Positions 7,775 to 17,067 of a stretch of DNA of 64,000 bases are shown piece after piece (the stretch's first letter is position 1; every line of letters starts with the position of its first letter). Source of the stretch: Sphingorhabdus lutea (GTDB taxonomy: Bacteria > Pseudomonadota > Alphaproteobacteria > Sphingomonadales > Sphingomonadaceae); the NCBI RefSeq assembly GCF_001889025.1, contig NZ_CP018154.1:1726501-1790500 (forward strand). The letters are read 5' to 3'. Under the pieces are notes generated by a model. That model was not told the origin of the DNA, did no database searches, and worked only from the letters and a program-made list of their open reading frames with translations. The position numbers and the translations under genes are program-made.

Positions 7775-9220
7775 ATGACTAATAATAATCCTAAAAAAAT
7801 CGTAGATGAGCTTATACAGCTTTATGACAATTCATGCCGCAATCTTCGCGATGCATTAACAGCTTTTTTGAATGACGGCATTATCCCCACGGAACGGCAA
7901 AGGGCCGAGGGTGTATTTGCCTATCCCGAATTAGTTGTGACTTATTCAGGTGATGAAAAAAATCCCAATAATAATTTGGCATATGGCAGGTTGGAATCCG
8001 AAGGCATTTTCCGTTCCACCGTCACCAGACCACAGCATTTTGCCCAATATTTGTTAAGCCAGCTTTTATTATTGGATGAACAATTTGATGTGAAATTTGA
8101 AGCAAGGATTAGCCAACAAGAAATCCCCTTCCCCTATGTGCTTGACGGAACAGATGGGTTAAATTTAGGGGAGAGAAACCCTGCTGAAATTGCAAAATAT
8201 TTCCCGTCCACCGAACTTGCCCATATTGGTGATGAGACCGCCGATGGTTTGCTTCCCAAAATGGAGGATGGATCGCGGCCCTTATCCTTATTTGATGGAT
8301 TGCGCACAGATTTTTCATTGGCAAGATTACAACATTATACCGGAACAAAACCCGCAGATTTCCAACGTTATATCCTTTTTACAAATTATCACCGCTATGT
8401 TGATGAATTTGTTAATTGGGGCAGCGCACAAATTGGTAAAGGCACATATACCGCGCTTGCCGGTGCAGGCGGCATATTGATTGAAGAACCCAGTGAAGAC
8501 CCATTAAAATTGGTCGCGGACAGCGCATGGCGGCGTTTTCAAATGCCTGCTTATCATTTAATGGCCCCTGATGGTAAGGGGATTACCCTTGTCAATATTG
8601 GCGTTGGCCCATCAAATGCAAAAAATATTTGCGACCATTTGGCGGTATTAAGGCCCGAAGCATGGTTGATGATTGGCCATTGTGGCGGCCTGCGTGAAAC
8701 ACAGCGCATCGGCGATTATGTATTGGCGCACGCCTATCTTCGCGATGATCATATTATGGATAATGTTTTGCCGCCCGAAATCCCCATCCCTCCTATTGCA
8801 GAGGTGCAGCAAGCATTGGCCAGCGCAGCGGAGCAGATTTCTGGAACAAGCGGCGCCGACCTTAAAAAACGGATGCGCACCGGCACAATTGTAACAACCG
8901 ATGATCGCAATTGGGAACTTCGCTACAGCGCCTCTGCACTGCGTTTCTCGCAATCTCGCGCCATTGGCATTGACATGGAATCCGCCACTATCGCGGCGCA
9001 GGGATATCGTTTCCGCGTGCCATATGGCACATTATTATGCGTGTCAGACAAACCTTTACATGGTGAAATTAAAATGCCCGGTCAGGCAAATCGTTTTTAC
9101 GAAGAGGCAATTGCGTCGCATTTACAAATTGGTATTCAAACCTGTAAATTATTAAAAGATGCGGGCAACAGCCTACATAGTAGAAAGCTACGTGCGTTTA
9201 ATGAACCTCCATTTAGATGA
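7775..9220 (+). CDS. amn: AMP nucleosidase
   Basis: A 481-residue enzyme that hydrolyses AMP to adenine and ribose-5-phosphate, a purine salvage and AMP-level control step. The N-terminal regulatory half is AMP-nucleosidase specific (residues about 1-200). The C-terminal half is a nucleoside phosphorylase fold with NIGVGPSNAKNICDHLAVLR, the phosphate/base region MIGHCGGLRETQRIGDYV, and GIDMESATIAAQGYRFRVPY containing the catalytic Glu. Length matches the Escherichia coli enzyme (484). The ATG at 7775 has no strong Shine-Dalgarno, only GGTGAA upstream. It stands between two terminators and is probably monocistronic. Confidence 0.95.
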   Translation: MTNNNPKKIVDELIQLYDNSCRNLRDALTAFLNDGIIPTERQRAEGVFAYPELVVTYSGDEKNPNNNLAYGRLESEGIFRSTVTRPQHFAQYLLSQLLLLDEQFDVKFEARISQQEIPFPYVLDGTDGLNLGERNPAEIAKYFPSTELAHIGDETADGLLPKMEDGSRPLSLFDGLRTDFSLARLQHYTGTKPADFQRYILFTNYHRYVDEFVNWGSAQIGKGTYTALAGAGGILIEEPSEDPLKLVADSAWRRFQMPAYHLMAPDGKGITLVNIGVGPSNAKNICDHLAVLRPEAWLMIGHCGGLRETQRIGDYVLAHAYLRDDHIMDNVLPPEIPIPPIAEVQQALASAAEQISGTSGADLKKRMRTGTIVTTDDRNWELRYSASALRFSQSRAIGIDMESATIAAQGYRFRVPYGTLLCVSDKPLHGEIKMPGQANRFYEEAIASHLQIGIQTCKLLKDAGNSLHSRKLRAFNEPPFR

Positions 9221-9320
9221 AATAGTTGTAAATTAAATTAATGCACTCCATATATGAATAAACGGGCCGGGCCCCTCTGGCGTATTTGTTTTTTAACTGA
9301 TGCGTGATGTCGGACCGTTT

Positions 9321-9366
9321 ATAAAAGGGGCAGTTTTCCTAAATTACCCCCTTTTATATTTTTTAT
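9321..9366 (+). terminator. Probable terminator after amn
   Basis: A 10-bp perfect stem, ATAAAAGGGG (9321-9330) with CCCCTTTTAT (9348-9357), has a 17-nt loop and a following T-rich tail (TTTTTTATAT). It lies 100 bp after amn and 45 bp before the next gene. Confidence 0.55.
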
Positions 9367-9370
9367 ATCG

Positions 9371-9397
9371 ACCATAGGTCTCAACCATTAGGTCTCA
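9371..9397. repeat. Short direct repeat upstream of NTF2-like lipoprotein gene
   Basis: Two near-identical copies of ACCATAGGTCTCA / ACCATTAGGTCTCA stand head to tail (9371-9383, 9384-9397), just before the ribosome site of the gene at 9411. This could be slippage or a pair of regulator half-sites. Nothing else supports a function. Confidence 0.4.
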
Positions 9398-9410
9398 AGG
9401 GAGTATTTTT

Positions 9411-10025
9411 ATGAAGATTTCACATTTTTTATTGGCCGGTACCGCAGCTTTGGTTTTGGCTGCATGCAGCAAAACCGAAACTGAAGGCACGCCTGTTAAT
9501 GAGGTTTCATCAACTGAAACAATTTCAGATGAAGCTGCTTCTGCGCCAATTACTGCCGAAGAAGTAACCGCTGCGCAAATCGCATGGGGCGAAGGCATTG
9601 TTACAATTGGCAAGGCATTTTTGGACAAAGGCGATTATAAGGCAGCTGCAGAAAAGCATATTAAAGAATTTTATGGTTATGAAGAAGGCGATGTCGCTTT
9701 TAAGCCTACTTTGGCAGCAGCAGACCAATTTCGCGGCAGTTTCGAAGAAGCATTAAGCTATTTCATCGGCACGGAAAATACCGAAGATAAAGGTTTTGCT
9801 CTAAAACCATATACAAAAGTACGCTGGGAAAATGACAAAACCATCATCGATGGCGACAGCGCGATGGCAATGGGTAATTATTATTTCACCGATACACAGG
9901 GCAAAGACACCAAAGTTGAATATAGCTTTGGGTATAAGCGCGACAAAGACGGAAAATTGAAAATCAACTTGCACCACAGCTCGCTTCCCTTTGCGCCAGC
10001 AGCAGCACCAGCAGCAGCAAAATAA
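9411..10025 (+). CDS. Exported lipoprotein with NTF2-like fold, function unknown
   Basis: A 204-residue protein with a type II signal peptide: lipobox LAAC, acylated Cys19, then a Ser/Glu/Thr-rich linker. The mature domain (about 50-190) contains KVRWENDKTIIDGDSAMAMG, a middle segment with YYFTDTQGK, and a C-terminal KINLHHSSLPF. This pattern resembles the NTF2/SnoaL superfamily, particularly CaMKII-association-like domains, which end in a conserved HHSS strand. Such lipoproteins are seen in sphingomonads without assigned function. A ribosome site GGGAG precedes the ATG. The tail is Ala/Pro-rich. Isolated between two terminators. Fold assignment is my inference from motif appearance. Confidence 0.7.
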   Translation: MKISHFLLAGTAALVLAACSKTETEGTPVNEVSSTETISDEAASAPITAEEVTAAQIAWGEGIVTIGKAFLDKGDYKAAAEKHIKEFYGYEEGDVAFKPTLAAADQFRGSFEEALSYFIGTENTEDKGFALKPYTKVRWENDKTIIDGDSAMAMGNYYFTDTQGKDTKVEYSFGYKRDKDGKLKINLHHSSLPFAPAAAPAAAK

Positions 10026-10078
10026 TGTAAAATTTATAAAATATGGATGCGGCAATAATCCGTCCATTATCAAACAAG

Positions 10079-10114
10079 AAAAGGGCCAGAGCGATATGCT
10101 CCGGCCCTTTTTAT
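10079..10114. terminator. Bidirectional terminator between convergent genes
   Basis: Stem AAGGGCCAGAGC (10081-10092) pairs with GCTCCGGCCCTT (10098-10109) around a 5-nt loop, with a T-run after it on the plus strand and T-rich sequence after it on the minus strand. It serves both the lipoprotein gene and the M2 peptidase gene that converge here. Confidence 0.75.
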
Positions 10115-10137
10115 TGATGTGAAGTCATTATTATAAC

Positions 10138-12009
10138 TTACCAGCCCTTTTTTTGGCCCTTATTTTCTTTTTTCAACCATGCTAATAATGGCGCGAAATA
10201 TTCAATCATCGCCTTGCCTGACATTTGACGAGTGCCGGTAAATGCCTCCAAAGCATCGGGCCATGGTTTTGATGCCCCCATTTCCAACATTGCATTTAAT
10301 TTTGCGCCAACTTCTTTATTTCCATAGAAAGAACAGCGATGCAGAGGTCCTTTCCATCCGGCGGCATCACATGCTGCCTTGTAAAATTGGAATTGCAAAA
10401 TTCGGGCTAGGAAATAGCGCGAATATGGGGTGTTCCCCGGGATATGATATTTTGCGCCAGGATCAAAATTTTTCTCACTTCGCTCCACAGGCGGGATAAT
10501 TCCTTGATATTTTAACCGTAAATCGGTCCACCCCTTATTATAATCACTGGTCGCAATTGACCCATCAAACACGCCCCAACGCCATTTATCAACCAATAAT
10601 CCAAAGGGTAGAAACGCCACCTTATCCATTGCTTGACGTAATAATAATCCAACATCCTTATCCGCACCGGGAACATTAGATTTGTCCAACAAGCCAATTT
10701 GCACCAAATATTCAGGTGTAATGGACAATGCAAGCATATCTCCAATGGCCTCATGGAAGCCATCATTCGCGCCATTTAAGTGCAGATAATCCTGTTTATT
10801 GTAGGCGCGTTGATAATAATTATGGCCAAGCTCATGATGGATAGTCACAAAATCATCACCATTCACCTTAATGCACATTTTAATGCGGATATCATCAACA
10901 TTGTCGATATCCCATGCCGATGCATGGCACACAACCTCGCGGTCTTGTGGTTTTGTGAATTGCGACCTTGTCCAAAATGTTTCTGGCAATGGATCAAACC
11001 CCAATGAAGAGAAAAAAACCTCACCAGCTTTCACCATTTTTTTGGCGTCATATTCTTTTGCGATTAACAAATCGGTTATATCATAACCAATATCGCCCGC
11101 GCCCTCTGGTGCGACTATATCATAAATACCGCCCCATTCCTGCGCCCACATATTACCCAATAAATCCGCGCGAATTGGCCCTGTTTTGGATTGAACCTTA
11201 TCACCATATTTTTGGTTTAATTTATTACGGGTATAGGTGTGAAGTTCATCATATAATGGTTTTACCTCCATCCAAAGCTGATCCATTGTTTTTGCAAATT
11301 CATCGGCGGGCATGTCATAACCCGACCGCCACATGCTGCCCACATCGCTAAAGCCCAGCTCTTCTGCGCCTTCATTTGCAATAGCGACCATTTTTGCATA
11401 ATCTTCACGCATTGGCCCGCCTACATTTTCATGCCAGCTTTGCCACATTTCCTTTAATTCTTCGGGATTGCGATTGGTCCCCATCGCAGCTTCAATGTCG
11501 CTGCCGTTCATTTCTTTACCGTTTAACCTACCCTTCCCTTTGCCATAGGCAGAGTTTAATTTGGTCGCAATTTCATTTAATTCGGTCGCTGCGCCTTCGG
11601 TGGTCGGCGCGGGCAGTACCAACCCACCCCTAATCATATTTAACTTGCGTGCAGTTTCAGCTGAAAGCCCAGGGATATTTTGATATTTTGCTGCTTCTAA
11701 AGCAAATTGCACCGACATTTCTGTACCCTTTGCCCCTGCCTTCGCGGCCAATGCATCGGTATCTTCGGTAATATAGGTTGAATTGACCCAATAAATTCGG
11801 CTTGCCTCAACCGAATAATCAAATGATTGTTTTTCAACATTGGCAACAAATGCCTCTGCATCTTGCACGGTCAATGGCTTGGCCTCACCGACAACCTCGT
11901 CCGCAGCGACCTCATCCATTTCAGCGTGGTTCGCCATGGCTGGCTGCGCCATTGTTGCGATTGACAATGCCAATATTGATGACGCCATTTTGGGAAAGCG
12001 TTTAATCAT
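10138..12009 (-). CDS. Secreted M2-family metallopeptidase (peptidyl-dipeptidase, ACE-like)
   Basis: About 623 residues. An N-terminal signal peptide (ending near AQPAMA) precedes an M2 catalytic domain with the zinc motif TIHHELGHNYYQRAY (HExxH). The third ligand Glu is expected in NDGFHEAIGDMLALS, and RYFLARILQFQFYKA lies near the C-terminus. M2 enzymes remove C-terminal dipeptides and are homologous to angiotensin-converting enzyme; bacterial copies are periplasmic scavenging peptidases. An ATG at 12015 is only one or two bases from the AGGAG site, whereas the ATG at 12009 has proper spacing of about 7, so 12009 is chosen. No partner genes are evident; the gene stands alone. Confidence 0.93.
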   Translation of the reverse strand: MIKRFPKMASSILALSIATMAQPAMANHAEMDEVAADEVVGEAKPLTVQDAEAFVANVEKQSFDYSVEASRIYWVNSTYITEDTDALAAKAGAKGTEMSVQFALEAAKYQNIPGLSAETARKLNMIRGGLVLPAPTTEGAATELNEIATKLNSAYGKGKGRLNGKEMNGSDIEAAMGTNRNPEELKEMWQSWHENVGGPMREDYAKMVAIANEGAEELGFSDVGSMWRSGYDMPADEFAKTMDQLWMEVKPLYDELHTYTRNKLNQKYGDKVQSKTGPIRADLLGNMWAQEWGGIYDIVAPEGAGDIGYDITDLLIAKEYDAKKMVKAGEVFFSSLGFDPLPETFWTRSQFTKPQDREVVCHASAWDIDNVDDIRIKMCIKVNGDDFVTIHHELGHNYYQRAYNKQDYLHLNGANDGFHEAIGDMLALSITPEYLVQIGLLDKSNVPGADKDVGLLLRQAMDKVAFLPFGLLVDKWRWGVFDGSIATSDYNKGWTDLRLKYQGIIPPVERSEKNFDPGAKYHIPGNTPYSRYFLARILQFQFYKAACDAAGWKGPLHRCSFYGNKEVGAKLNAMLEMGASKPWPDALEAFTGTRQMSGKAMIEYFAPLLAWLKKENKGQKKGW

Positions 12010-12134
12010 CCTCATTCTCCTAAAAAATCCTAAAGCTAAATTATAATTACATGAATGCGTAATTTATGAATAAAGTTTTGCGCCATTGGCGGCCCATGGT
12101 CAAGGTGATTGCACTTAATATTCAATAAAATTGC

Positions 12135-12659
12135 TCAAATTTTCTTTTTCATAAAAAAATTCTGAACAAATAATATGATGATGATGCCAATCAAGCTGAT
12201 TAAAAAGGCAATATTTTTCGGTATTTGCATATTTGCTGCCAATTTTGCCATCTTATCATCGCCGCCCATTTGCCAAATTTGAATATTTTGGCAAATTGTT
12301 TCGGCATAATCAGTTAAGCAAAAAATTGCTGCTGAGAACATGATTAACCAGCCTAATTTTACATAAAGCGCCGATGATTTTTTTGACAAAACCCGCCCCG
12401 CTCCAAATGCGCCCATGGAGTAAATTGCGATAAAAAATAAATCAATTGCCATGCTTAATCGGGCCATATCCAATTGGCCGTTTATCATCCAGCTATCCTG
12501 AATTTCATTGACCCTGGCTGCATTTGTCGCCAATTGATGGTCCATTATACCGCCGATGGTGATGTCATTTACGATATGTCGATTTAGAAATATCATCATG
12601 GAAAGTAGGATTATGCCGATAAGCCATAATCTTAACCAATATTTCTCAATATATTGCAT
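12135..12659 (-). CDS. Small four-helix membrane protein, unknown function
   Basis: About 174 residues, chosen to start at ATG 12659 because GGGAGGG stands directly upstream (12664-12670). A longer frame to 12704 would overlap the upstream gene. There are four hydrophobic stretches: WLIGIILLSMMIFL near the N-terminus, LFFIAIYSMGAFGAG, LGWLIMFSAAIFCL, and NIAFLISLIGIIIILFV at the end. Polar conserved-looking segments LDMARLSMAIDL and LTDYAETICQN lie on the soluble sides. I do not recognise a named family. It follows the alpha/beta hydrolase gene by 22 bp and probably belongs to the same transcript as the hydrolase and the DsbA-like isomerase. Confidence 0.7.
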   Translation of the reverse strand: MQYIEKYWLRLWLIGIILLSMMIFLNRHIVNDITIGGIMDHQLATNAARVNEIQDSWMINGQLDMARLSMAIDLFFIAIYSMGAFGAGRVLSKKSSALYVKLGWLIMFSAAIFCLTDYAETICQNIQIWQMGGDDKMAKLAANMQIPKNIAFLISLIGIIIILFVQNFFMKKKI

Positions 12660-12681
12660 GCGCCCTCCCTTAATGAAGAAT

Positions 12682-13440
12682 TTATGTTTGTTGCAGAAAT
12701 TCAATCATTTTACCTGATAAATCCGTCTCAACCACGCTGCTCATATGCGTGCCTGAAATTTCATAATAAATGGCATTTGATAATTTCTCCGCCAATAACG
12801 GGGCAGAGCCATTATCATCATCGTCACGCCCACAAATCACCGCCATGGGCAGGTCAATTTTCAATAAAGCATCCACATCCATTGAACCAAAGCTGTTTAA
12901 CAATAAGCGTGCAGCAATAGGATCAATTTTCTGACTTTTCATAAATTGAACGGCAAACCAGTGGGCATCGCCGCGTTTCACCGTTTCTCGTTTATCTATG
13001 GCATCGATAAAAAATTGGCGGCGGCCATCCCATCCGCTTAACCCCTGCCATCCCATGCCGGTCAAAATCGCCCTATTCGGCTTTACCCCATTGGTCAGTA
13101 ATTTTGCCGTTGTTCGCGCACCCAATGAAAATCCGGCCAAATCATAATCGTCCCATGCGAAATAATCCAACAGGCATAATATATCCTGAACCAACACATC
13201 ATTGGGGTAGGCCGCGGGATCATGCGGTGCGCTGCTCTGCCCATGCGCACGGAAATCTGGCATCACCACATGAAACCCTGCATTGCATAGCGCCTGCGCA
13301 TGACCAAATTTAATCCAATTCATCTCTGCGCTGGAAAATAATCCATGCAGCAATAATATGGGCCGCCCGCTGCCCATTTGATGAATTTTCAATATATTCC
13401 CATCAAATGACATAAAATCCGTGCTGTTTAATATACTCAT
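12682..13440 (-). CDS. Alpha/beta-fold hydrolase
   Basis: About 252 residues with the classical hydrolase pattern: oxyanion region ILLLHGLFSS, nucleophile elbow LAGFSLGARTTAK (Ser in G-F-S-L-G), acid in ICGRDDDDNG and catalytic His in SGTHMSSV. Substrate cannot be told from sequence; esterase or C-C hydrolase are both possible. The start at 13440 forms an ATGA overlap with the stop of the upstream isomerase gene and is preferred over an upstream in-frame start at 13473. Likely translated with its neighbours at 13437-14084 and 12135-12659. Confidence 0.85.
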   Translation of the reverse strand: MSILNSTDFMSFDGNILKIHQMGSGRPILLLHGLFSSAEMNWIKFGHAQALCNAGFHVVMPDFRAHGQSSAPHDPAAYPNDVLVQDILCLLDYFAWDDYDLAGFSLGARTTAKLLTNGVKPNRAILTGMGWQGLSGWDGRRQFFIDAIDKRETVKRGDAHWFAVQFMKSQKIDPIAARLLLNSFGSMDVDALLKIDLPMAVICGRDDDDNGSAPLLAEKLSNAIYYEISGTHMSSVVETDLSGKMIEFLQQT

Positions 13441-14084
13441 CGGGCCTTTAATCCTTTTTCTTTCATCCGCCAAATGGCCAATTCGATGCGGTCTTGACCA
13501 AAAAATGGCTCTTCATCAAAAATCAATGTGGGAACGCCCCAATGGCCGCCTCTCTCCAATGCCTTTTGATTATCGGCTATTTCCTTATCCAATTGCGGCG
13601 CATCATTTAACGCTATTTGTTCCATTTCGGCAAAGTTCAATCCGGCACGCATCGCTGCCTCTGCCAAATATTCACCCTCATGCCAATTGATGACACCGCC
13701 CCAAATTAATTGCGACACCTCATCGGCAAAGGCAAATGATCGGCCCTGCCGCGCGGCCACTTGGCCCAATCGGGTCAAACGATATATATGCGGCTGATCA
13801 GGGGAAATTTCCCGCGTCATCATATTTTGTTTGATGGGGTCGGGATTTGGCATGGCCATATTTATCCCGTTCTTTTGTGCCACGCGCATCACATCACGGA
13901 CTGTATAGCTTAACCAATTGGGATGATTTCGTTCAAAAAAATCTGGCTGCCTAATGGCAAGTGGATAAACGGGCCGTAAATTTAATATGACGTCATATTC
14001 ATGCAACATGGCGCGATATTTCGGCATTGCCAAAAAACTATAGGGTGAACGAAAGGACCAAAAAATATCTGCGGATAATGTCAT
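13437..14084 (-). CDS. 2-hydroxychromene-2-carboxylate isomerase family protein (DsbA/GST-kappa fold)
   Basis: A 215-residue thioredoxin-fold protein. The N-terminal block DIFWSFRSPYSFLAMPKY has Ser in the active-site position used by GST-kappa and 2-hydroxychromene-2-carboxylate isomerases, and the C-terminal block GHWGVPTLIFDEEPFFGQDR completes the family pattern. Known members isomerise a naphthalene-degradation intermediate using glutathione, but most chromosomal copies have unknown substrates. The stop overlaps the following hydrolase start by 4 bp. No ring-cleavage genes are nearby, so a catabolic role is not supported. Confidence 0.85.
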   Translation of the reverse strand: MTLSADIFWSFRSPYSFLAMPKYRAMLHEYDVILNLRPVYPLAIRQPDFFERNHPNWLSYTVRDVMRVAQKNGINMAMPNPDPIKQNMMTREISPDQPHIYRLTRLGQVAARQGRSFAFADEVSQLIWGGVINWHEGEYLAEAAMRAGLNFAEMEQIALNDAPQLDKEIADNQKALERGGHWGVPTLIFDEEPFFGQDRIELAIWRMKEKGLKAR

Positions 14085-14157
14085 GGCTTATTATGCGAAT
14101 TTATCGCCCATTTTACCAGTATTTTATGACCGCGAGATGAAATAGATGCGCCGAAAA

Positions 14158-14787
14158 TTAATGATCAATCCATTTTTTCACCGGCCAATAAAGCGTCATT
14201 GCGCCAATCGCCGCCAGCGCCATATCCTTTTGCGCGTCCCAAATATCGCCCTGTTGCCCATTATAACGGGCTGCGGTTTCACCCGCCATAAATATGGTAA
14301 GCAACCATTCAAATATTTCATAAATACAAGATGCCGCCAACACAAATCCAATGGCCAATTTTACCGAAAATGACGCGCTATGCCCCGCGCTTTTTGACAA
14401 TTGCGCAAAGGGTAATAAAGCGCAAAAACCAAAAAAATAATGCACCAATCGGTCATAATGATTGCGCGTCCAACCCATTATCTCATTAAGATGAAAACCG
14501 AATATATCCTGGCTCCAACGATTATAGGGGACATTGCTATATGCATATCGCCCGCCAATGCTGTGCAATATTAAAAATAGGATGATAAAGGCCAGCGCTG
14601 CATCGTTAATCGGCCATCGGCGCAGAAGCAGGGGGGAGAAAATTATCAGCAACATTGTGGGCAAATGTTGCATCCATGCCATTTCGGGGAATGGCTGATT
14701 TATTTGAACAATTAAAATAACTGCCAATAAAAGCCCGATGAGCAACTTACGATATCGAAACTCATCAGGCTTTATATTGATCAACAA
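14158..14787 (-). CDS. DUF2238 (YjdF-like) integral membrane protein
   Basis: A 209-residue multi-pass membrane protein. The central WTRNHYDRLVHYFFGFCALL segment is diagnostic of the DUF2238/YjdF family; function is unknown. About six hydrophobic helices can be seen. The start is TTG: two consecutive TTG codons (14787-14782) follow an AAGGGAT ribosome site, and no ATG occurs before the first helix. It begins one base after the asd stop, so it is the promoter-distal gene of an asd operon. A cytoplasmic DAQKDMALAAIG segment near the C-terminus is conserved in the family. Confidence 0.88.
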   Translation of the reverse strand: MLINIKPDEFRYRKLLIGLLLAVILIVQINQPFPEMAWMQHLPTMLLIIFSPLLLRRWPINDAALAFIILFLILHSIGGRYAYSNVPYNRWSQDIFGFHLNEIMGWTRNHYDRLVHYFFGFCALLPFAQLSKSAGHSASFSVKLAIGFVLAASCIYEIFEWLLTIFMAGETAARYNGQQGDIWDAQKDMALAAIGAMTLYWPVKKWIDH

Positions 14788-14788
14788 T

Positions 14789-15814
14789 TTATCCCTTTTT
14801 CAAATGGCGGCGGCCAAGTAACTCGGCAATTTGCACCGCATTTAATGCTGCACCTTTACGCAGGTTATCCGAAACGCACCACAGGTTTAAGCCATTTTCC
14901 ACGGTCGTATCTTCACGAACGCGGCTGATATAGGTTGCGCTGTCGCCCACACATTCAATAGGGGTAATATAACCCTCATTTTCACGTTTATCATATAACA
15001 TGATACCGGGCGCTTCACGTAAAATATTTTGCGCTTCCTCGGCGGAAATTTCGCGTTCAAATTCAATATTGATGGACTCGCTATGCCCCACAAATACTGG
15101 CACGCGAACACATGTCGCCGATACCTTAATCTTGGGATCCATAATTTTTTTGGTCTCAACAACCATTTTCCATTCTTCTTTGGTCGAACCATCGTCCAAA
15201 AATACATCAATATGCGGAATGACATTAAATGCAATTTGCTTGGTAAATACATTATTGCTTTTTTCATCACCAACAAATACCGCGCGGGTTTGTTCAAACA
15301 GCTCATCCATACCGGATTTCCCTGCGCCAGAAACCGATTGATAGGTGGAAACAATAACGCGTTTAATACCAGCCGCATCATGCAATGGTTTTAACGCCAC
15401 CACCATTTGCGCAGTGGAGCAATTGGGGTTTGCGATGATATTTTTCTTTTTATAACCATCAATCGCATCAGGATTTACTTCTGGCACAATTAACGGCACA
15501 TCAGGGTCCATACGGTAAAGTGAGCTATTATCAATAACCACACATCCCGCAGCAGCAGCCTTTGGTGCATAAATTTTCGTGGGTTCTGAACCAGCAGCAA
15601 ATAATGCCATATCCCAACCGGTAAAATCAAAATGTTCTATATTTTTGACTTTTAATGTCTTGCCGCTATCGCCAAAATCAATTTCCGAACCCGTAGAGCG
15701 CGGGCTTGCAACCGCCGCAATTTCATCAATTGGAAATTCACGTTCTGCCAAAATGTTTAACATTTCGCGGCCCACATTTCCGGTCGCCCCAACAACTGCA
15801 ATTTTATAGCCCAT
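14789..15814 (-). CDS. asd: Aspartate-semialdehyde dehydrogenase
   Basis: About 341 residues. Asd reduces aspartyl phosphate to aspartate semialdehyde with NADPH, the branch point to lysine/diaminopimelate, threonine and methionine. Blocks seen: NADP loop VVGATGNVGREML, catalytic Cys in NPNCSTAQMVVAL, phosphate-binding SVSGAGKSG, and VFVGHSESINIEF with the base His. The start at 15814 (MGYKIAVVG) has GGAAA at correct spacing; an upstream in-frame ATG at 15844 is less likely. DapF, which uses the same pathway, is encoded near 22 kb. Confidence 0.96.
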   Translation of the reverse strand: MGYKIAVVGATGNVGREMLNILAEREFPIDEIAAVASPRSTGSEIDFGDSGKTLKVKNIEHFDFTGWDMALFAAGSEPTKIYAPKAAAAGCVVIDNSSLYRMDPDVPLIVPEVNPDAIDGYKKKNIIANPNCSTAQMVVALKPLHDAAGIKRVIVSTYQSVSGAGKSGMDELFEQTRAVFVGDEKSNNVFTKQIAFNVIPHIDVFLDDGSTKEEWKMVVETKKIMDPKIKVSATCVRVPVFVGHSESINIEFEREISAEEAQNILREAPGIMLYDKRENEGYITPIECVGDSATYISRVREDTTVENGLNLWCVSDNLRKGAALNAVQIAELLGRRHLKKG

Positions 15815-15853
15815 TTTATTTCCTTTACCCATTTTATGACGCACATAATGAAA

Positions 15854-15887
15854 CAGCCGGCCTATCCTATGAAGGAGAAGCCGGCTG
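15854..15887 (-). terminator. Hairpin between rplS and asd
   Basis: CAGCCGGC (15854-15861) pairs perfectly with GCCGGCTG (15880-15887), 35 bp after the rplS stop. The T-run on the minus strand is short (TTTCATT), so it may be a weak terminator or a processing hairpin within a longer ffh-to-asd transcript. Confidence 0.45.
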
Positions 15888-15921
15888 CAAAAAAATTAAA
15901 TTTGATTATTTGTTAAAAAAA

Positions 15922-16314
15922 TCAATCCGCTTTTGCAGCTGCGGCAGCAGGTTTATGATCCCGGCGCTCTGCAATACGTGCCTTCTTACCAGTGCGGCCA
16001 CGCAAATAATATAGCTTCGCACGGCGAACAACACCACGGCGAACCACGGTAATGCTGTCAACATTGGGTGAGTAAAGGGGGAATACCCGCTCTACACCTT
16101 CGCCAAATGACATTTTACGCACGGTGAAATTTGAACCCATTCCGCGATTTGAACGCGCAATACATACGCCTTCAAAATTTTGAATACGGCTACGTTCGCC
16201 TTCAACAACTTTCACGCCAATACGCAAAGTGTCGCCAGCCCGAAATTCAGGAATGATTTTGTCTTTTTTAAGAGCAGCAATTGATTCTTGCTCTAATGTT
16301 TGGATGAGGTTCAT
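15922..16314 (-). CDS. rplS: 50S ribosomal protein L19
   Basis: A 130-residue protein at the 30S/50S interface. The L19 signature is visible in [39 protein letters not shown] and [18 protein letters not shown] short Ala-rich C-terminal tail extends past the usual end. Last gene of the ffh-rpsP-rimM-trmD-rplS block; the ATG overlaps the trmD stop by 4 bp. Confidence 0.98.
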   Translation of the reverse strand: MNLIQTLEQESIAALKKDKIIPEFRAGDTLRIGVKVVEGERSRIQNFEGVCIARSNRGMGSNFTVRKMSFGEGVERVFPLYSPNVDSITVVRRGVVRRAKLYYLRGRTGKKARIAERRDHKPAAAAAKAD

Positions 16315-17057
16315 GGCCCATCTTTCTTTTTCTTTTTCTGCACATCAGAGGGCGACAGGACCGGAGCATTCCTATAACGCTCCCACAAATCTGGCCGCCG
16401 TGACCGTGTATCTTGCTCCGATTGGCTTTGACGCCACGCAGCAATTTTCGCATGATCCCCCGATCGCAGTATTTCAGGAACCATGCGCCCCTCCCATTTT
16501 TGTGGTCGGGTATAATGTGGATATTCAAGCAAACCATGTTCAAATGATTCTTCAACTTCACTATCCGTGCCGCCCATTACGCCAGGAAGCAAACGAATGC
16601 AAGCATCTAATATCGCAAATGCCGCAGTTTCACCGCCGGAAAGGACAATATCGGCAAGACTAACCTCTTCTATTGGCCTTGCTTCAAAAATTCGTTCATC
16701 AAATCCTTCAAATCGGCCGCATAAAATGGTGACTCCACTGCCCTGCGCCAATTGCCGGATTCGCGCCTGTGTAATCGGCCTACCCCTTGGCGTCATTGCC
16801 AAAATAGGGGCATTGGGCTGTTTCAACAATGCATGGTCAACCGCAGCTGCGACAATATCCGCGCGCAGCACCATGCCCGCGCCGCCACCGGCGGGGGTAT
16901 CATCGACACTTTTATGCTTATCTGTGGCAAAATCACGAATATTAATGCAATCCAGTGACCAATCGCCTGCTTCCAACGCGCGTCCCGCAAGGCTATGTCC
17001 CAAATGGCCGGGAAACATATCGGGATAAAGTGTCAGGATTTGGGCAGCAAAACTCAT
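16311..17057 (-). CDS. trmD: tRNA (guanine-37-N1)-methyltransferase
   Basis: A 248-residue SPOUT-class methyltransferase that makes m1G37 in tRNAs and prevents +1 frameshifting. Blocks: [43 protein letters not shown] and the trefoil-knot SAM site [18 protein letters not shown]. It overlaps rplS by 4 bp and follows rimM by 10 bp, the standard order. Confidence 0.98.
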   Translation of the reverse strand: MSFAAQILTLYPDMFPGHLGHSLAGRALEAGDWSLDCINIRDFATDKHKSVDDTPAGGGAGMVLRADIVAAAVDHALLKQPNAPILAMTPRGRPITQARIRQLAQGSGVTILCGRFEGFDERIFEARPIEEVSLADIVLSGGETAAFAILDACIRLLPGVMGGTDSEVEESFEHGLLEYPHYTRPQKWEGRMVPEILRSGDHAKIAAWRQSQSEQDTRSRRPDLWERYRNAPVLSPSDVQKKKKKDGP

Positions 17058-17067
17058 TTTTGTTTGC

